Assembly: GCA_003260075.1 (NCBI GenBank)
Contig: QLIY01000010.1
Span: forward strand, 153,649-217,648
Origin: Phallusia mammillata
Taxonomy: Eukaryota > Chordata > Ascidiacea > Phlebobranchia > Ascidiidae
Length of the DNA stretch: 64,000 nt
Direction of reading: 5' to 3'
Shown: positions 1 through 12,400 of the stretch, piece after piece
Position numbering within the stretch: the first letter of the stretch is position 1
Layout: the number at the start of each line of letters is the position of its first letter
The notes under the pieces: generated by a model
The model's database searches: none
What the model was told of the DNA's origin: nothing
What the model saw: only the letters and a program-made list of their open reading frames with translations
Program-made: the position numbers and the translations under genes

Positions 1-759
1 AACCCCAAAATATTCGTTTCTGTCTAACGCTGGTTTGTTAAATGCGTTTGGTCAAAAAAGAGTGCTTTAAATTTATTCAAATTTGCACAGATGTTAGTTA
101 TTGTTCCGAATTTGATCCTTCTGAAGTTTGACCCCAAACGACCCAGCGGTTCACCCACAGGCCCCCAAAGCGAAAAAAATAAAAAACGGCTGTACTGACC
201 CAAGTACATAATCTGAGGGTTTCATGCTTTGTTGGTTGGTGCAATGTAAGCTATTCTAAAGAATTTTGTAACTTTTTATTGGATTCACCCATTTTTACCC
301 CTTAAACCCCAAAATAATAAGTTTTAGGCCAGAAATACAAGCCCTAATGTGCTGAAATGTTAAACAATTGTTTGCAGTAGGTTATTCGTTTAGTATTTAA
401 AAAATTGCCTTAATCGGCCAAATAGTTACTTTTACAGTCCATAATATGTGTACACTGTCAGTCAGATAGAAGTCTCAACTCTCAAGGGAGTAATTCACTT
501 GTTTACGATTAAGGCGGGTGAATGCAGCGGGAGTGCTCAGCTTGCTGTCCAGGCGGACGTTTTATGAGACAGTCGTGTTGGTGATTAGAAATCAGCTGTT
601 TTTGCGCAGCTACGCTATGTTGTTTTGTTAAGTTATCAAGCACATTTTCAGTTTTGGAAAATTGTGTTTAAAAACTGACCTTGAACGACAATATCAAGGT
701 CAAAGCATGAGATTAAATTGAAAGTATTTTTCCTGTTCCTATTTACTGTTTTTTTGTAA

Positions 760-1215
760 TTATATGACAATAATGATGCAAAAACAATACGGACAAAACT
801 TTTTGGGTTAAGGCTAAAGTTGGTTAAGCTTGTCCTTAAGAATCTAAAAATAACCAGGATGTTTGTTACCATAAATCCGCACACACGCGCGTGTGGTGAC
901 CCATTCGTTTTTGCTTGCAAAAACAATCAAATGTGTAGATCAAATGATGTGTATAATAAATTGGTAAATGTCTAACAATGATTGTACCCTATTTTGACTG
1001 TTACAGATTGCATATGCATATGTGTGGGGACCCATTAGATTATGCTTGCAGAAACAATTATGTAATAAAGTGCCAGGAAAAAGATAGGGACCCAATGAAA
1101 TGTAGGTGCCGAATATATATTCATTATAAATATAGTAAATGGTATATGTAATACATCGTTAAATATGATGTAGTATACATAAACTGGCAATATATAGGAA
1201 AACCACTATTCCAGT
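760..1215. repeat. Degenerate copy of an interspersed repeat family
   Basis: The blocks 'tgtggggacccatt', 'tgcttgcagaaacaa' and 'agggacccaat' near 1020-1100, and a terminal 'ctggcaatatataggaaaacc' near 1183-1203, resemble the better preserved copies at 1770-2236 and 34117-36330. A second weak match ('gtgacccattcgtttttgcttgc') lies at 896-919. The copy lies in the FIG4 intron before the first visible exon. Confidence 0.5.
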
Positions 1216-1298
1216 TTCAGTATAATTTTTTGGGTAATATGGTTGCAATTATTTTAATATTGTAGTATCTTTGGACAACCCATTTTCACAAGCTACAG

Positions 1299-4229
1299 CA
1301 CACCACTTCCAGGCCATGATGCAGCGGTATGGTTCACCAATCATGGTTCTTAACCTTGTTAGGGTATGTAATGATATATGTGCACATTTGTATTTGAATA
1401 AAACTGTATTCAAATTATAGTTTATAAGACCACTAATTTTGACAAAAAAAATGAACTATGTCGATTTTCCTGACCCCAAATTGGTTTAAACTAAGTATTT
1501 CATTTTTAATGGGACAACCTAATGTTATTGCAGAAACGGGAAAAGCGTTTCCGTGAGTCTGTCCTTGGTCAAGAGTTTAAGGTTGCTGTTGATTATCTGA
1601 ATCAGTTTCTTTCCTCTGAGCAGCAAATTAAGGTAACCACATATTCGTTGGTAATCCCTAAAATATGAATCTTAAGCTGCTAAGTTTGCCAGAAATGGTT
1701 TATTTTTTTGCCAATTATAAGCCTGAAAAGGGGTTTCACTCATTTTTTTCATTTTTTTAAACCATGTCTGAATTGAATGGAATTTGGACAGCTTATAGTG
1801 TGTGCCATTTATAGGTGTCGATTGTTATGTTCAACCCTGTAGCACTGTCATTTACCCCACTAACCTCTTACAATGGTGTGCAATTCTTCATTACTAGGAG
1901 CTGATTGATGTGTTTTAGCTTTTTTTCAGTAAGACCACTAAAAAAAACCTTCAAAAATGTATGAAAGAAATGAATTTAAATAGTTTGTACTCCATATAGC
2001 ATATTTATTTAAAGTACAATACCAAACTTTCTCATAGTTATCTCTTGAAGTGCATTATTTACAACTTTGAATGTGTGGGGTCCCATGCATTTTTGCTTGC
2101 AGAAACAACCAAGGTTATAAAAGACAGTGGATGATATGGGACCCAATATAAATTAAGTGTAGGAAATATATTTGTTTTAAAAAAGGGTATAGGGTACATG
2201 CATGGGCAATATGTGCTAAGCTACCCTTCTAGTTATTGTTCTGTAACATTACTGTGTCACACAAATATTTTTGTTTCAGTTCTTTGCTTTTGACATGGCT
2301 CACCAATCAAGGAAAAACTCCAATGTACTTGCTAGACTTGCTGAACTGGCAATATTATCTTTACAAGCAACAGGAATATTTCAATCCAAACCACTTTTGT
2401 TTAAATCAAGCTTGGATGAAGATGCAAGGTTATATGTTATGAAAGTAAAAAAATAAATCTACTTGACAACAAATATGCCAGTTGTGCACTCTCCAAGTAA
2501 ATTTGAGAAAAGCGAACTAATGCCCCCCCCCCCCCGGGCTGTTATCAAACAAATAATTATTTGATTCTTTGAAATTTTTAATTTTTTGAAAATTTATCAA
2601 ATAATGTTTGACACATTTCAAATATTCAAATATTTTTTTCTATGCAGTAAACCTCGATTTATGTGCAAAATTAATTTACTTGAAAACATTGGTGAAATGT
2701 TTTATGAAATTGCGGTTACACAGAAGCATTGCAACATATGTTTTTAGCCTTATATTAATGTTCAGTACCCCATTCCCCCAAAAATGTTTGACAAAAAGCG
2801 TGACAATTTACTATTCACTACAGCATTAGTTACACCCATGAATAATAAAGTTATACGTTTTAAAGTAAGCAAGTAAGTAAAATGTTATAGATCACAATTC
2901 AATTCAGCAAAGTATCCAACAAAAGCTGTTGAAATAAAGTGAAAAAATGCACATGAAAATACATATGGTTTTGCCAAATTACAGAGAATGACAGCTGAAT
3001 CATGTCTCTATCTAAACTAATTTGGTATTTTAAACAGAAAAAAGACGTAGCCTAGATTTAATGACTACAAGAGCTTACAAAATTTGTTTAGTAGTTTCAA
3101 CTACCCTTATTTAATAATGACTCTGGGCCTTACGTATCAGGTTTTCTAAATTATTTGATTTGAAAGGAAAAAAATTATTTGATTATTTGAAAAATTAAAA
3201 ACCTTTATGTGATAACAGCCCCAGCCCAGTGCCTGCCAAAATGCTTAAACAATAAATTAAACAAAACATGAACATTATACTTTTATGACCTATTTAGAAA
3301 TAAAAAAAATATTACAAATTGTGCAGGTGGCGTCAACTAGGTGGCCAATTCATTCAAGGCTTTCGGATACAAACTGGAGTTCTTCGCACAAACTGTGTAG
3401 ATTGCCTTGATCGAACAAACTCTGCACAGTTTGTTGCTGGTAAATCTGCTCTTGCCTATCAACTATTTTCATTGGGTGTTTTGTCTGAACCCAACCTGAA
3501 CTTTGACACTGATGTTACAAGGTGGGTATTGAGTTTATGTCAGTTGTATGTACTGTTTACTTTTAAGAAATCATGTTAAAAAATAGGCATTTAAAATTAC
3601 CAAAAAAAATATATAAAACATTTGTGCACATTTTTTCTCTGCCTATAGACCACTGCTGGGGTTTTTTTAAACAGAGCATCAGCAATGTTTTTTTAACCCA
3701 ACGATACATTTTACACTCTTTACCCCCCCCCCCATAAAACATTTGTGCACATTTTTTCTCTGCCTATAGACCACTGCTGGGTTTTTTTTTAAACAGAGCA
3801 TCAGCAATGTTTTTTTAACCCAACAATACATTTTACACTCTTTATTGATATGTTTGAACGGGTGACTAGGTTTGTAAGATGTTTTACTGCACTGCATTTT
3901 ATGTAAAACTATGTTTAAAATGTCACATTACAGCAAAAAAAAAAAGTTGATAGGCACAGTCTTAACCTTTTTTAGGTCTGATCTTTTTGTGTTTTTTGCT
4001 ACTGATATATAAATTTTAACATTTGCAGTTATAACATTACTTTTCGTACATGAATATTCATTCATTTTTAAACTTCAGATTGTATGAAGAAATGTTTGAT
4101 CAGCATGGTGACATTATTGCTTTACAATATGGTGGATCTCAGCTTGTTCACACAATACAGACATATCGCCGCACCATTGCCCCATGGGCATCACATTCTC
4201 GTGATATCGTCACCACTTTATCAAGATAT

Positions 4230-4287
<58 letters not shown>

Positions 4288-7200
4288 ACTTTTTCTGATG
4301 CTGATAAGCAAGTAAGTGGAAACAGATGTTGGTGTTGCTTATGTAATAAAGAAAAACATATGATTTTTTGTGCAGTTCTCACTCTAATTTTGTGTACATT
4401 TTTTCTGTTTTTTTTTCTCCCTAAAAACAGTCACAAACACAACTAAAATGACAAATGTTTTTTGAATTTTATGTGGGTATTTGTGTGCAAAGAGTGTAAA
4501 CACAATGCAGTTAAAATAAGTTCAATAAAATAGGAAACTAAGTGTAAGCAGCACAATTACACCATGACAAAAAATTTTGCTTTCAAGGCATTATAAAGCT
4601 ATGGGTACACAAAACAGAGTAATTTACCAACCCAAAATTCATGTTTTTAGGCTGCAATAAATTTGTTTCTTGGTATCTTCAAGCCTTTTCCAAGCCAAGA
4701 TCCATTGTGGGATTTAAGCACTGACTATTATCTTCACAACCAAGACATTGACGTTCTCAAGTCTTTCTCGGTACATAACTACTTGCAATGGTGGTTACCA
4801 GAAATTATTGCCTCATTACCATTGCCTATGGACACAAGTAAGCACTTTTGAAAAGCCCAATATTTTGGTTTATCTTTTCTGGCAACTTTTGATATGTTGT
4901 CTTTACATTCAATTATTCCCCCAAGAAAAAAAGGGCAAAACGTTTTATGCTTGGGGTAAAGCAGCAACGCTTTAGCCTTTTTTGTCATGAGGTGGCACAT
5001 GATACTTTTCGTGTTTCCTGTTAAATGCGACGAAATGATATGTTTTTAAAATGGTGCAATTATGGAGATCCGTTTGTGAAACGGTGACAAAAAACGCACT
5101 TTAGAATTCCACTAACATTTTTTACATGAAATTCGTCGATTTGCCAAATATTTTACCAAAATTAGTTTGCATTAACGTGAAAGAAACAATAGTTATGTAA
5201 AAAAATCTGATGTTTACTGTTCTTTAGTACTGAACCTTAGATCACATAATGTGACGCATAGAGATGGTCAATGTCATGTAAGCCGCAAGCAATTGACGCA
5301 GCACTGTGAAGAATGCTCAGACTGGTTTTCCAACTTTCACAGAGTGGAGGAATTAACTTCATTCGACGAATGTTTGGGATTCCAAATGACAAATACATTG
5401 AACAGGTGACTCGTGTTTACAAATTTTTCAACACCAATAAACCAGGGGTGTTAAACACACGGCCCTCCAATAGTTTTTGTGCGACCCTCGAAGTAACGTT
5501 TAGAAGTTATGTGTTTTACTCAGGCGGAATACCCTGTCAGACCAGTGAGTTTACACGATACAATCATTCTCTATTGGTGATATACGCAACATTTTAATAG
5601 GATGATCGAAATAGACCATCTTTAAAAATCGACAATCGCCATTGTTGCGTCATTGTATGCCATTGCCTTCACACAAAACAATAAAGCGCAGCTGTTCTTT
5701 CGCTCTGCTACACTGTATATATGTTTGTTATGCATTACAAGTTTTAATGTAGTTAATGGCATTAATGAACGTTTAACTTTTTAATCAGGAAATTTTATGT
5801 TGTTATGTTACACTGTAACCAATGTTTCGATAATGCAGCCCTCGACTTACTTAAAGGTTTGTTTTTGGCCCTCAAAGTTGTTTGAGTTTGACAACCGTGC
5901 AATAAACAATTTAACGCCCACTGGTGATTCAAAACCTTTAAATCGAAGATTCCCCCCCCCCTTTAACTTTTTAATCAGGAAATTTTATGTTGTTATGTTA
6001 CACTGTAACAAATGTTTCGATAGTGCAGCCCTCGACTTACTTAAAGGTTTGTTCTTTACAAAAACCTTGTAAAGAAAAAATATATTAGAAAGAAGATTTG
6101 TCGACATTTTTGTTAATCGGCTATTATTTTGCTGATGATCAATAGATTTTAATCATATCAAATATTTCTTAGTTGCATTGCTAACGGATATTCAGATCTC
6201 AGTCCATTCGCTGTACGTGGGGAAAACTGGCAACATCTGAAGTAAGGATTTATTCGTTTATTATGTATTCCACAAATTATGGCCTTGATTGAACAAGTTT
6301 GTGCCGCATGTCAAATTGGTTCTTAACACGCTTTTTTGGTACTTGCGACATGTAAACCTATTTCTCAAAACACAGACATGAACGCCTACAACCGGACAGC
6401 ACCACGTCACAAAGTTCACTTGACGTCAGCTCAAACGAGTCTTCGGATAGTGACGAAAATGTTCCCGATGTAAAACGTGCTTCGCTGAATAACGACGTCC
6501 AAAATGAGACACAAATCAGTTTGACACCATGGTTGAAACCCCCAACTCTTGAGGTAAGTATAAGCCTGAACCAGATGTGCAAGTGAGAACAAGCCTGAAA
6601 CCCGGTTTAAACAGTTAGTGATGCTCTTGGTTTGTCGTGTACATTGTATAGGTTCTCACATACCTTGCTTATATGAATTATGTTATGTGGCAATGTTGTT
6701 TAGACCAAGAAAGTTTTAGTGTAAAATGCAAGCGTGAAAAGTTTGATAAAAACGAATGTAATGCGGGATGCCAATATAAAAAAAACATGATTCGTAAATA
6801 TTATATGTTTAAATGGATTTCTTACCCCCCCCCCGTACATTGTATAGGTTCTCACATACCTTGCTTATATGAATTATGTTATATGGCAATGTTGTTACAC
6901 TGAGTGTTAGACCAAGAAAGTTTCAGTGTAAAATGCAAGCGTGAAAAGTTTGATAAAAACGAATGTAATGCGGGCTGCCAATATAAAAAAAAACATGATT
7001 CGTAAATATTATATGTTTAAATGGATTTCTTGATGATTAATTGTTTTGCATGTTTAGGAATTTTCCCCACAAAGCATGTATGGGATTGACATTGAACATG
7101 CAACATCAGCGCAGGACGAAAAAACTTATCGCAGATACGTGGATTATGAGGAACTGCTGGCAGACCAGGGGTATGTAAAACTTTGCTTTGTAGTTTAAAC

Positions 7201-7852
7201 TCAAAGCGAAAATAGGGGACATGTACATTAGGTTACAATAGTCTTTTTGACATTTTTGTTAAAAATATGCACTGGTAAATATGTGTTTACACTGTGTTTT
7301 CAAATTTGACGTTCTGTGAGGCCTTAGTGATGATTTACATCTAAAACGATACTTTACCATGAGTAAGTTAAGGACCAATTGTACAGCCCAGCTGTTATAG
7401 GGTCCGGGTACCTGACTGTATTAAAGCCGCAACTGCTACTATTTTTAATGTTTGGGAAAAATGATTTTGGCTTCATCAGACTCAAAATGTTATACATTCT
7501 CATAACCGTTTACAAAGTGTGCGACCCGTTGTGTATAACATTTTTTTAGTTGTAGGAAATACTTTATAAGTAGGCCTTACATGTAGGTTTAAACTCAAAC
7601 TCTAAAAACTGATTTCATTGCCAAAAAATGTAATATTACGAATCTAATTTTTAGTCTTGCAAAAATTAAAAGCATGGAATTGTTATCTGTTTGATATACA
7701 GACCATATGTAAATGACATGGCAAACACCGATATCAAGTTGACCCCAGTTGACCCGCAGTCGATGCTAATTTACGTGGATTCCGTTTCTCACAATTATCA
7801 CGTGGATACTGAATTCTACCGGGACTACGTTTGTCAATTTTCTTTGGATTAG
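1299..7852 (+). CDS. FIG4: FIG4-type polyphosphoinositide phosphatase (Sac domain), 3' part
   Basis: Eleven exons are visible: 1299-1363, 1534-1632, 2280-2428, 3327-3521, 4079-4311, 4651-4837, 5228-5405, 6173-6241, 6376-6553, 7058-7170 and 7702-7852 (stop TAG). Phases match at every junction. The fourth carries the Sac catalytic signature [12 protein letters not shown] (CX5R class), followed by [11 protein letters not shown] and, in the sixth, [10 protein letters not shown] and LPLPMD, all typical of FIG4. Exons 8-10 encode a Ser/Asp-rich linker and the C-terminal YGID region. In the family, FIG4 is a PI(3,5)P2 5-phosphatase that works with PIKFYVE and VAC14 on endolysosomal membranes. The N-terminal Sac domain lies left of the window. 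The fifth exon contains 54 C (4231-4284) between LSRY and NTFSDADKQ. As assembled this shifts the frame, whereas two C would keep it open, so I read it as an assembly fault. Confidence 0.93.
1770..2236. repeat. Interspersed repeat copy (same family as 34117-36330)
   Basis: This FIG4 intronic stretch shares long blocks with 34370-35085 and 36290-36330: 'gccatttataggtgtcgattgt', 'gttcaaccctgtag', 'gtgtggggtcccat', 'tgcttgcagaaac', 'ggttataaaagac' and the terminus 'gcaatatgtgctaagctacccttctagtt'. It looks like a 5'-truncated copy. Confidence 0.7.
2523..2535. repeat. Poly-C run (13)
   Basis: Pure C run in a FIG4 intron. It belongs to the window-wide set of poly-C/poly-G tracts. Similar text (a 'ttatttgattatttgaaaaatt' block and 'gataacagcccc') occurs on both sides, near 2540-2600 and 3170-3225, partly in inverted orientation. 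Confidence 0.8.
3613..3844. repeat. Local duplication joined by poly-C (3723-3733)
   Basis: A unit of about 110 bp (3613-3722) is repeated at 3734-3844 with only a few differences (T-run length, 'aacgata' versus 'aacaata'). Eleven C sit exactly at the joint. It lies in a FIG4 intron. It is best explained as two allelic contig ends left unmerged. Confidence 0.85.
4231..4284. repeat. 54-base poly-C run inside a FIG4 coding exon
   Basis: The run sits between codons for SRY and NTFSDADKQ. The exon before it ends with one leftover base, and the part after it is exactly nine codons. The assembled 54 C therefore break the frame, and the real residue count here is not known. Confidence 0.9.
5772..6060. 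repeat. Local duplication joined by poly-C (5952-5961)
   Basis: The sequence starting 'tttaactttttaatcagg' at 5772 recurs at 5962 and stays nearly identical for about 90 bp. The C run lies immediately before the second copy. FIG4 intron. Confidence 0.85.
6644..7030. repeat. Local duplication joined by poly-C (6825-6834)
   Basis: The unit beginning 'gtacattgtataggttctca' is present at about 6640-6824 and again at 6835-7030, with small differences. Ten C sit between the copies. FIG4 intron. Confidence 0.85.
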
Positions 7853-9249
7853 TAAAACTTCCTTGACTTGTGGTTTTTGCTTTCAAGACGATGTTTTGAA
7901 TTACTGTGTCGTGCAAGAAAATGTTTAGTGTTATGGGTCATGTGCAATAAATGTCACTTTAAGTTTATCCAAGAACTTTCGGTTTTGGCAATGGTTCTGA
8001 ATGCACATTTCGGGCAAACACAGTCTATATGGCCGAAAAAGAATATGATGGCCTGGTCCCAAAGCTGAAAAAATCGTTTCAAAATGTCAAACCGTTTGGG
8101 TGTATTTTAAACCGTACGTGGATAAATTTAGTTAGTTTCACCGACCCCTGCAATACAAGTGGGGCACAAACTGTCTTGCTGGTTCGTTAAAGTAAACGGA
8201 AGGGGACCTAGGCCGTTGAAGCTTCAGGCGGGCATATATTTTTGTCAGAAGGTTGGACCCAAAAAAAATATTTAGAAACTTTTGTACAAAAGAAATAAAG
8301 TAAGGTTTTTAACCTTGACCTTATGAAATCCACTTTCGAGGTATATAGAGTAACCGTTTGAATAGATAAGCTATTCCTAGACAAACCGTTGTGTTAAGCA
8401 TCGGATGAAGATTTCCCAAACAAAAGTCTTAGTGCCCTTTTAAACGAAATTTGTTGGTCGCATGGATGAAAACAAAATTTGTTAAACAAACCGTACATAC
8501 ACTTTACTTTAAATGCCATGCACGCCAACAAACGCTTTGCAAACATTATAACGCAAACTGGTAAGATAATTTATCAAATTGAGTACCGCTAAATTGGTAA
8601 GAGCATACAACACCACTTTACGCAAGTAAAAAAGGCACCTTAGAATACATGTCCCTCCCTATTGTCTTACACCTGCTCCTTTTGTTTATTTCGTGCAGCC
8701 TTTAGAATTAATGCTGCAAATTCATGTACCCTTGCTATTCAAAATCTACCTTTTATTTGTTACAAGAGAACAAAAAATATTGATACGGTGGTACATATGT
8801 AATCGTACACACAATGTAATATATTGCAGCTCTTACGCCTGCAGATTCTTTTTCGTGTATATGCATCCTTGAGACCGTCGCGCACCAAAGGTTGAAGAAC
8901 GCTCGTCTACAAATGCTCTAATCAGTCGCTAAGAACTGTCTCTTTGCATCGTAGGTTGGTTGGTCTGTACAAACTTTGGTTTACTGCATAACGTTCAACG
9001 ACAGCAGGAAGTAATGCCCACGAATCCCAGAGCAATGGTACATGTTCAATGCATTTTAGAACTGTGTACCATTGTGCTGGAAACAAAGGGCATTTAGATG
9101 TCTCTGTGCTAGTCCCTCAGTAATCATACTATGCGACTCTCAAGTGCGAAACTTCACAGACCAATGAGTAACTATTTTAGTAATTTCCTCTAAGTAAATG
9201 GCTAAAACAGCCATTAACAGTTTTATCCGAACATTGGTCCACGGCTATT

Positions 9250-9490
9250 CACATGCACCTACAATAAAGCACACATTTGCAATAATAAAAGGTAATAGCT
9301 ACAAAACAAAATGGCCGCCGTTTTAAGGAAAGTCTGGGGGGAAAATGGCGCATGTGCTGCACCCCCCCCCCCACATGCACCTACAATAAAGCACACATTT
9401 GCAATAATAAAAGGTAATATCTACAAAACAAAATGGCCGCCGTTTTAAGGAAAGTCTGGGGAAAAAATGGCGCATGTGGTGCGGAGGGAT
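9250..9490. repeat. Local duplication joined by poly-C (9362-9372)
   Basis: The text 'cacatgcacctacaataaag' through 'aaagtctgggg' occurs at about 9250-9361 and again at 9373-9480, nearly identical. Eleven C lie at the joint. Confidence 0.85.
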
Positions 9491-12400
9491 GTCATTGTCA
9501 CATTGTGGGTTTAATAGATGACGTTCCGCAGATGACAGGCTTACATAACTTTTACTTGCTGTTACAGCCCCAATAGCAGTATAGCATACCATGTTTTCTT
9601 TTGGACATAAATTCTTTTGGAAATATGTGTTACGTACTATTAATTATAATACAATTATGCAGTGCATCCCAAGTGGGGAGGAATTTATTTTAATTGATAC
9701 ATGTGGTTTGTACACGTGCACTTCAACTTTTCAAACCTTTCCTGTGAAGTTGATAAATACCTAATTTTAAACGATATTTGTATAGTTTTGAATTGTAAAG
9801 TTAGGGATACATCGATAAAAGTGAACCACTGTAGTATAAGTAACTTTTATCCTGTAAAATATTTACCACAAGAGCACGGAAATGTACCTTGCGCTAATCT
9901 TAATTTCACCATAAGACACATGCTGTAAGTACAGAAGGAAATCAATCAAGCGAGTTTTTAGAGTGCAGTAAAAGTAGAGCACGGTAAGGTGTTATATGTG
10001 TTTTAACTTAAAAATGGATTGGTGTTGTTCGGGTTAAAACATGTCACAAAAAATTGCATTACATTAAAAACTGTAAGAACCATTAAGCTAATGTTGTTTC
10101 ACACATGTTGGAGAAGCACACGTGTTTTTAAACCAAATAAAACTGCACTCCACTCATTTGAGGATTACAGGGCAAATTTTTTGTTGGTCTATTTAGTTTC
10201 CACCAGTGCGCATTTTTATTCAGCACTTTTCAAAGCGATGTATTCAAAGTGGCTGAAAAAAACTGAGCGGTCGTCACGCTGTCTGATTTTAAGCGCACGT
10301 CATCGTTGCAGGAAATAGCCGCGCTTGAAACTCAGTTTCCTGGTATCAGCTGTCAGTCTGGGACGTTCTGGTTCAACCGAGTTTATTTTAAACTTGTCAT
10401 AACTTATTTAACTACAGCTGATTTTAGTTCAACAACACAGTTATCATAAAAATATTAGTAAGTTTTGCAATTGTACTTTAATGGTACTGCCACTAGTACC
10501 AATTTCCACGACTACATTAAAGATAAACGGCTTTTAACTACCCAGTAGCTACGCGTTACTTATAATCACATTAGTTTGCTATCAGGCCTGCTAAGAATCT
10601 GCTGGTAGCTACCAGTCTAGCTAAGGCATAGAAAACGATCGTGATTGTGGGTGAAAGGTTAAACGCTGAACGAAGTGATAAGCACACGCAGTTGTACAGT
10701 CTCGCTGTAGGCATCACGTTAACAGTCCACCACGTTGTATAACATACACATCACACACAGTACTTACACCACACTTGGTAACCTGCACTAAAAATGCAAT
10801 AATAGCCAAACAGCAGGTCAATATTTAACGCAAACACAGCCAATAACTATGTTAATTTAAACAAAGACTGCAGCTACACCACTGGCATGGTTATGATACA
10901 AAGACAACAATGCTCTCTGAGGTGCACATTTTAGCGTTATTTAACCTTTTCGTAAGACACTGTGAATAGCAAGTGGCAAATAAAGACCTAGTGAGCCACA
11001 CCTAGACTAATATCCCAAAGAAAGCATTCTCTTTTTTAAACTGGCGCACACCGTTGCGCTCCAACAATTTCCCGTTACATAACGTGAATCATTAAAGGAA
11101 AGTGTAAAAAATATTTTAAAGTTTGCGTTTATCTGCGAAGTCTTGCCAGATGTGATTACCTTTAACTACGAGTAGCTGTCGCTGTTGTTTAAAAAAATGT
11201 TGTCATATTACCTTTAAGAGCATGGACAAAGATTCTACAGTTAGCACGTCCAAAATAGGGTTTGATGGTGACTGCACAAAACCATATGGCACAAGCCTAT
11301 AACTGCATGTCTTTGTCCAATTTTGTCTCCACATTTGAACAAGTGGACACATTTATCAAATTATAAGAAACGGTTTCCTGTATTGTAGGCGCGCACTTGA
11401 CGAAACGAAGCATCATTAATATTGCAAAGAAAACGATTTCGCCACTTGGATCGCTGTCTTAATTTTGTTTGTGACTTGAGGTTGGAAATAGTATCGATTG
11501 CCTTGTCGAGAGGTTTTGTAGATTCTTTTTAATAGGACCTTATCCTACGGAAGCCTACGTTGATAAAAAGTAATGAATATTGGTTCTTAGAACTTGGAAC
11601 TTTTAGGAAGGTAATAATTGCATTGCGTTGAATTTTGAAGACGTTGCATCCCTAAACGGGTATGTATTCGGCTTCATTCAGTTCATTATGCAACAAAGTA
11701 TGTGGTAAAGGTACACTGCTAACAAATCAAATACAATAGCTTGGGTACTATCACGTTAAACATACAATCGAATTTTGTGTTTAGAGCTTAATAGTTTTAC
11801 ACGATGCCAATATGGCATATATGCTCACAACACATTTCGAAAAAATAGCCGGTTAACAAAAGTAAAAAAAATCGTCGTCGTTGTATTTACCACTTCGACA
11901 AATGTATTAAAAGGGCGATAACTTGGCCCATGTAAGGAATAGAACTCATATTTACGTATAGTCAAAGTTAAACATAAAAGGTTAAACATAAAACGCAGAT
12001 CTGTACAAAAGTTTGACATCAATAAATTATTTGAAATGCAATTACCAAGTAAATTATTTGAAATGCAATTGACTAAGTCGTTTTGTTTTAACGAACTTTA
12101 AGCGGAATAACGCAAATGATCATGTCATTTTATTGGGTCTATAAGCAAATCTATTTTATGTTTACGGTTCTACGGTGAAAAAGTTTTTTTGTGTGAATTT
12201 AACTCAATATTACCTTAATGTTTAAAGTGAGTTAATTTTCGCAGGCGTTTTATTTGCTTTGTCAGTTGTCAATCAAATAAATTTACAAATACTCCGAATA
12301 TTTTTTTAAATAAATCAACAAGTCTGTGTGTGCGTCTAAACTATATAATTTATTATGAGCACCACTGAAATATAACATAATGATATTTCCAAAAACATGT

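Noticed and set aside
2236-2456. Stand-alone ORFs around the FIG4 exon at 2280
   Set aside because: Phase matching shows the exon ends at 2428, before the WRQLGG exon. The tail MKVKK is intronic.
4084-4446. Poly-proline reading frames over C runs (also 21804-22244, 36918-37127, 62659-62868) and poly-glycine frames on the opposite strand
   Set aside because: They are translations of the homopolymer runs and have no flanking protein signal of their own.
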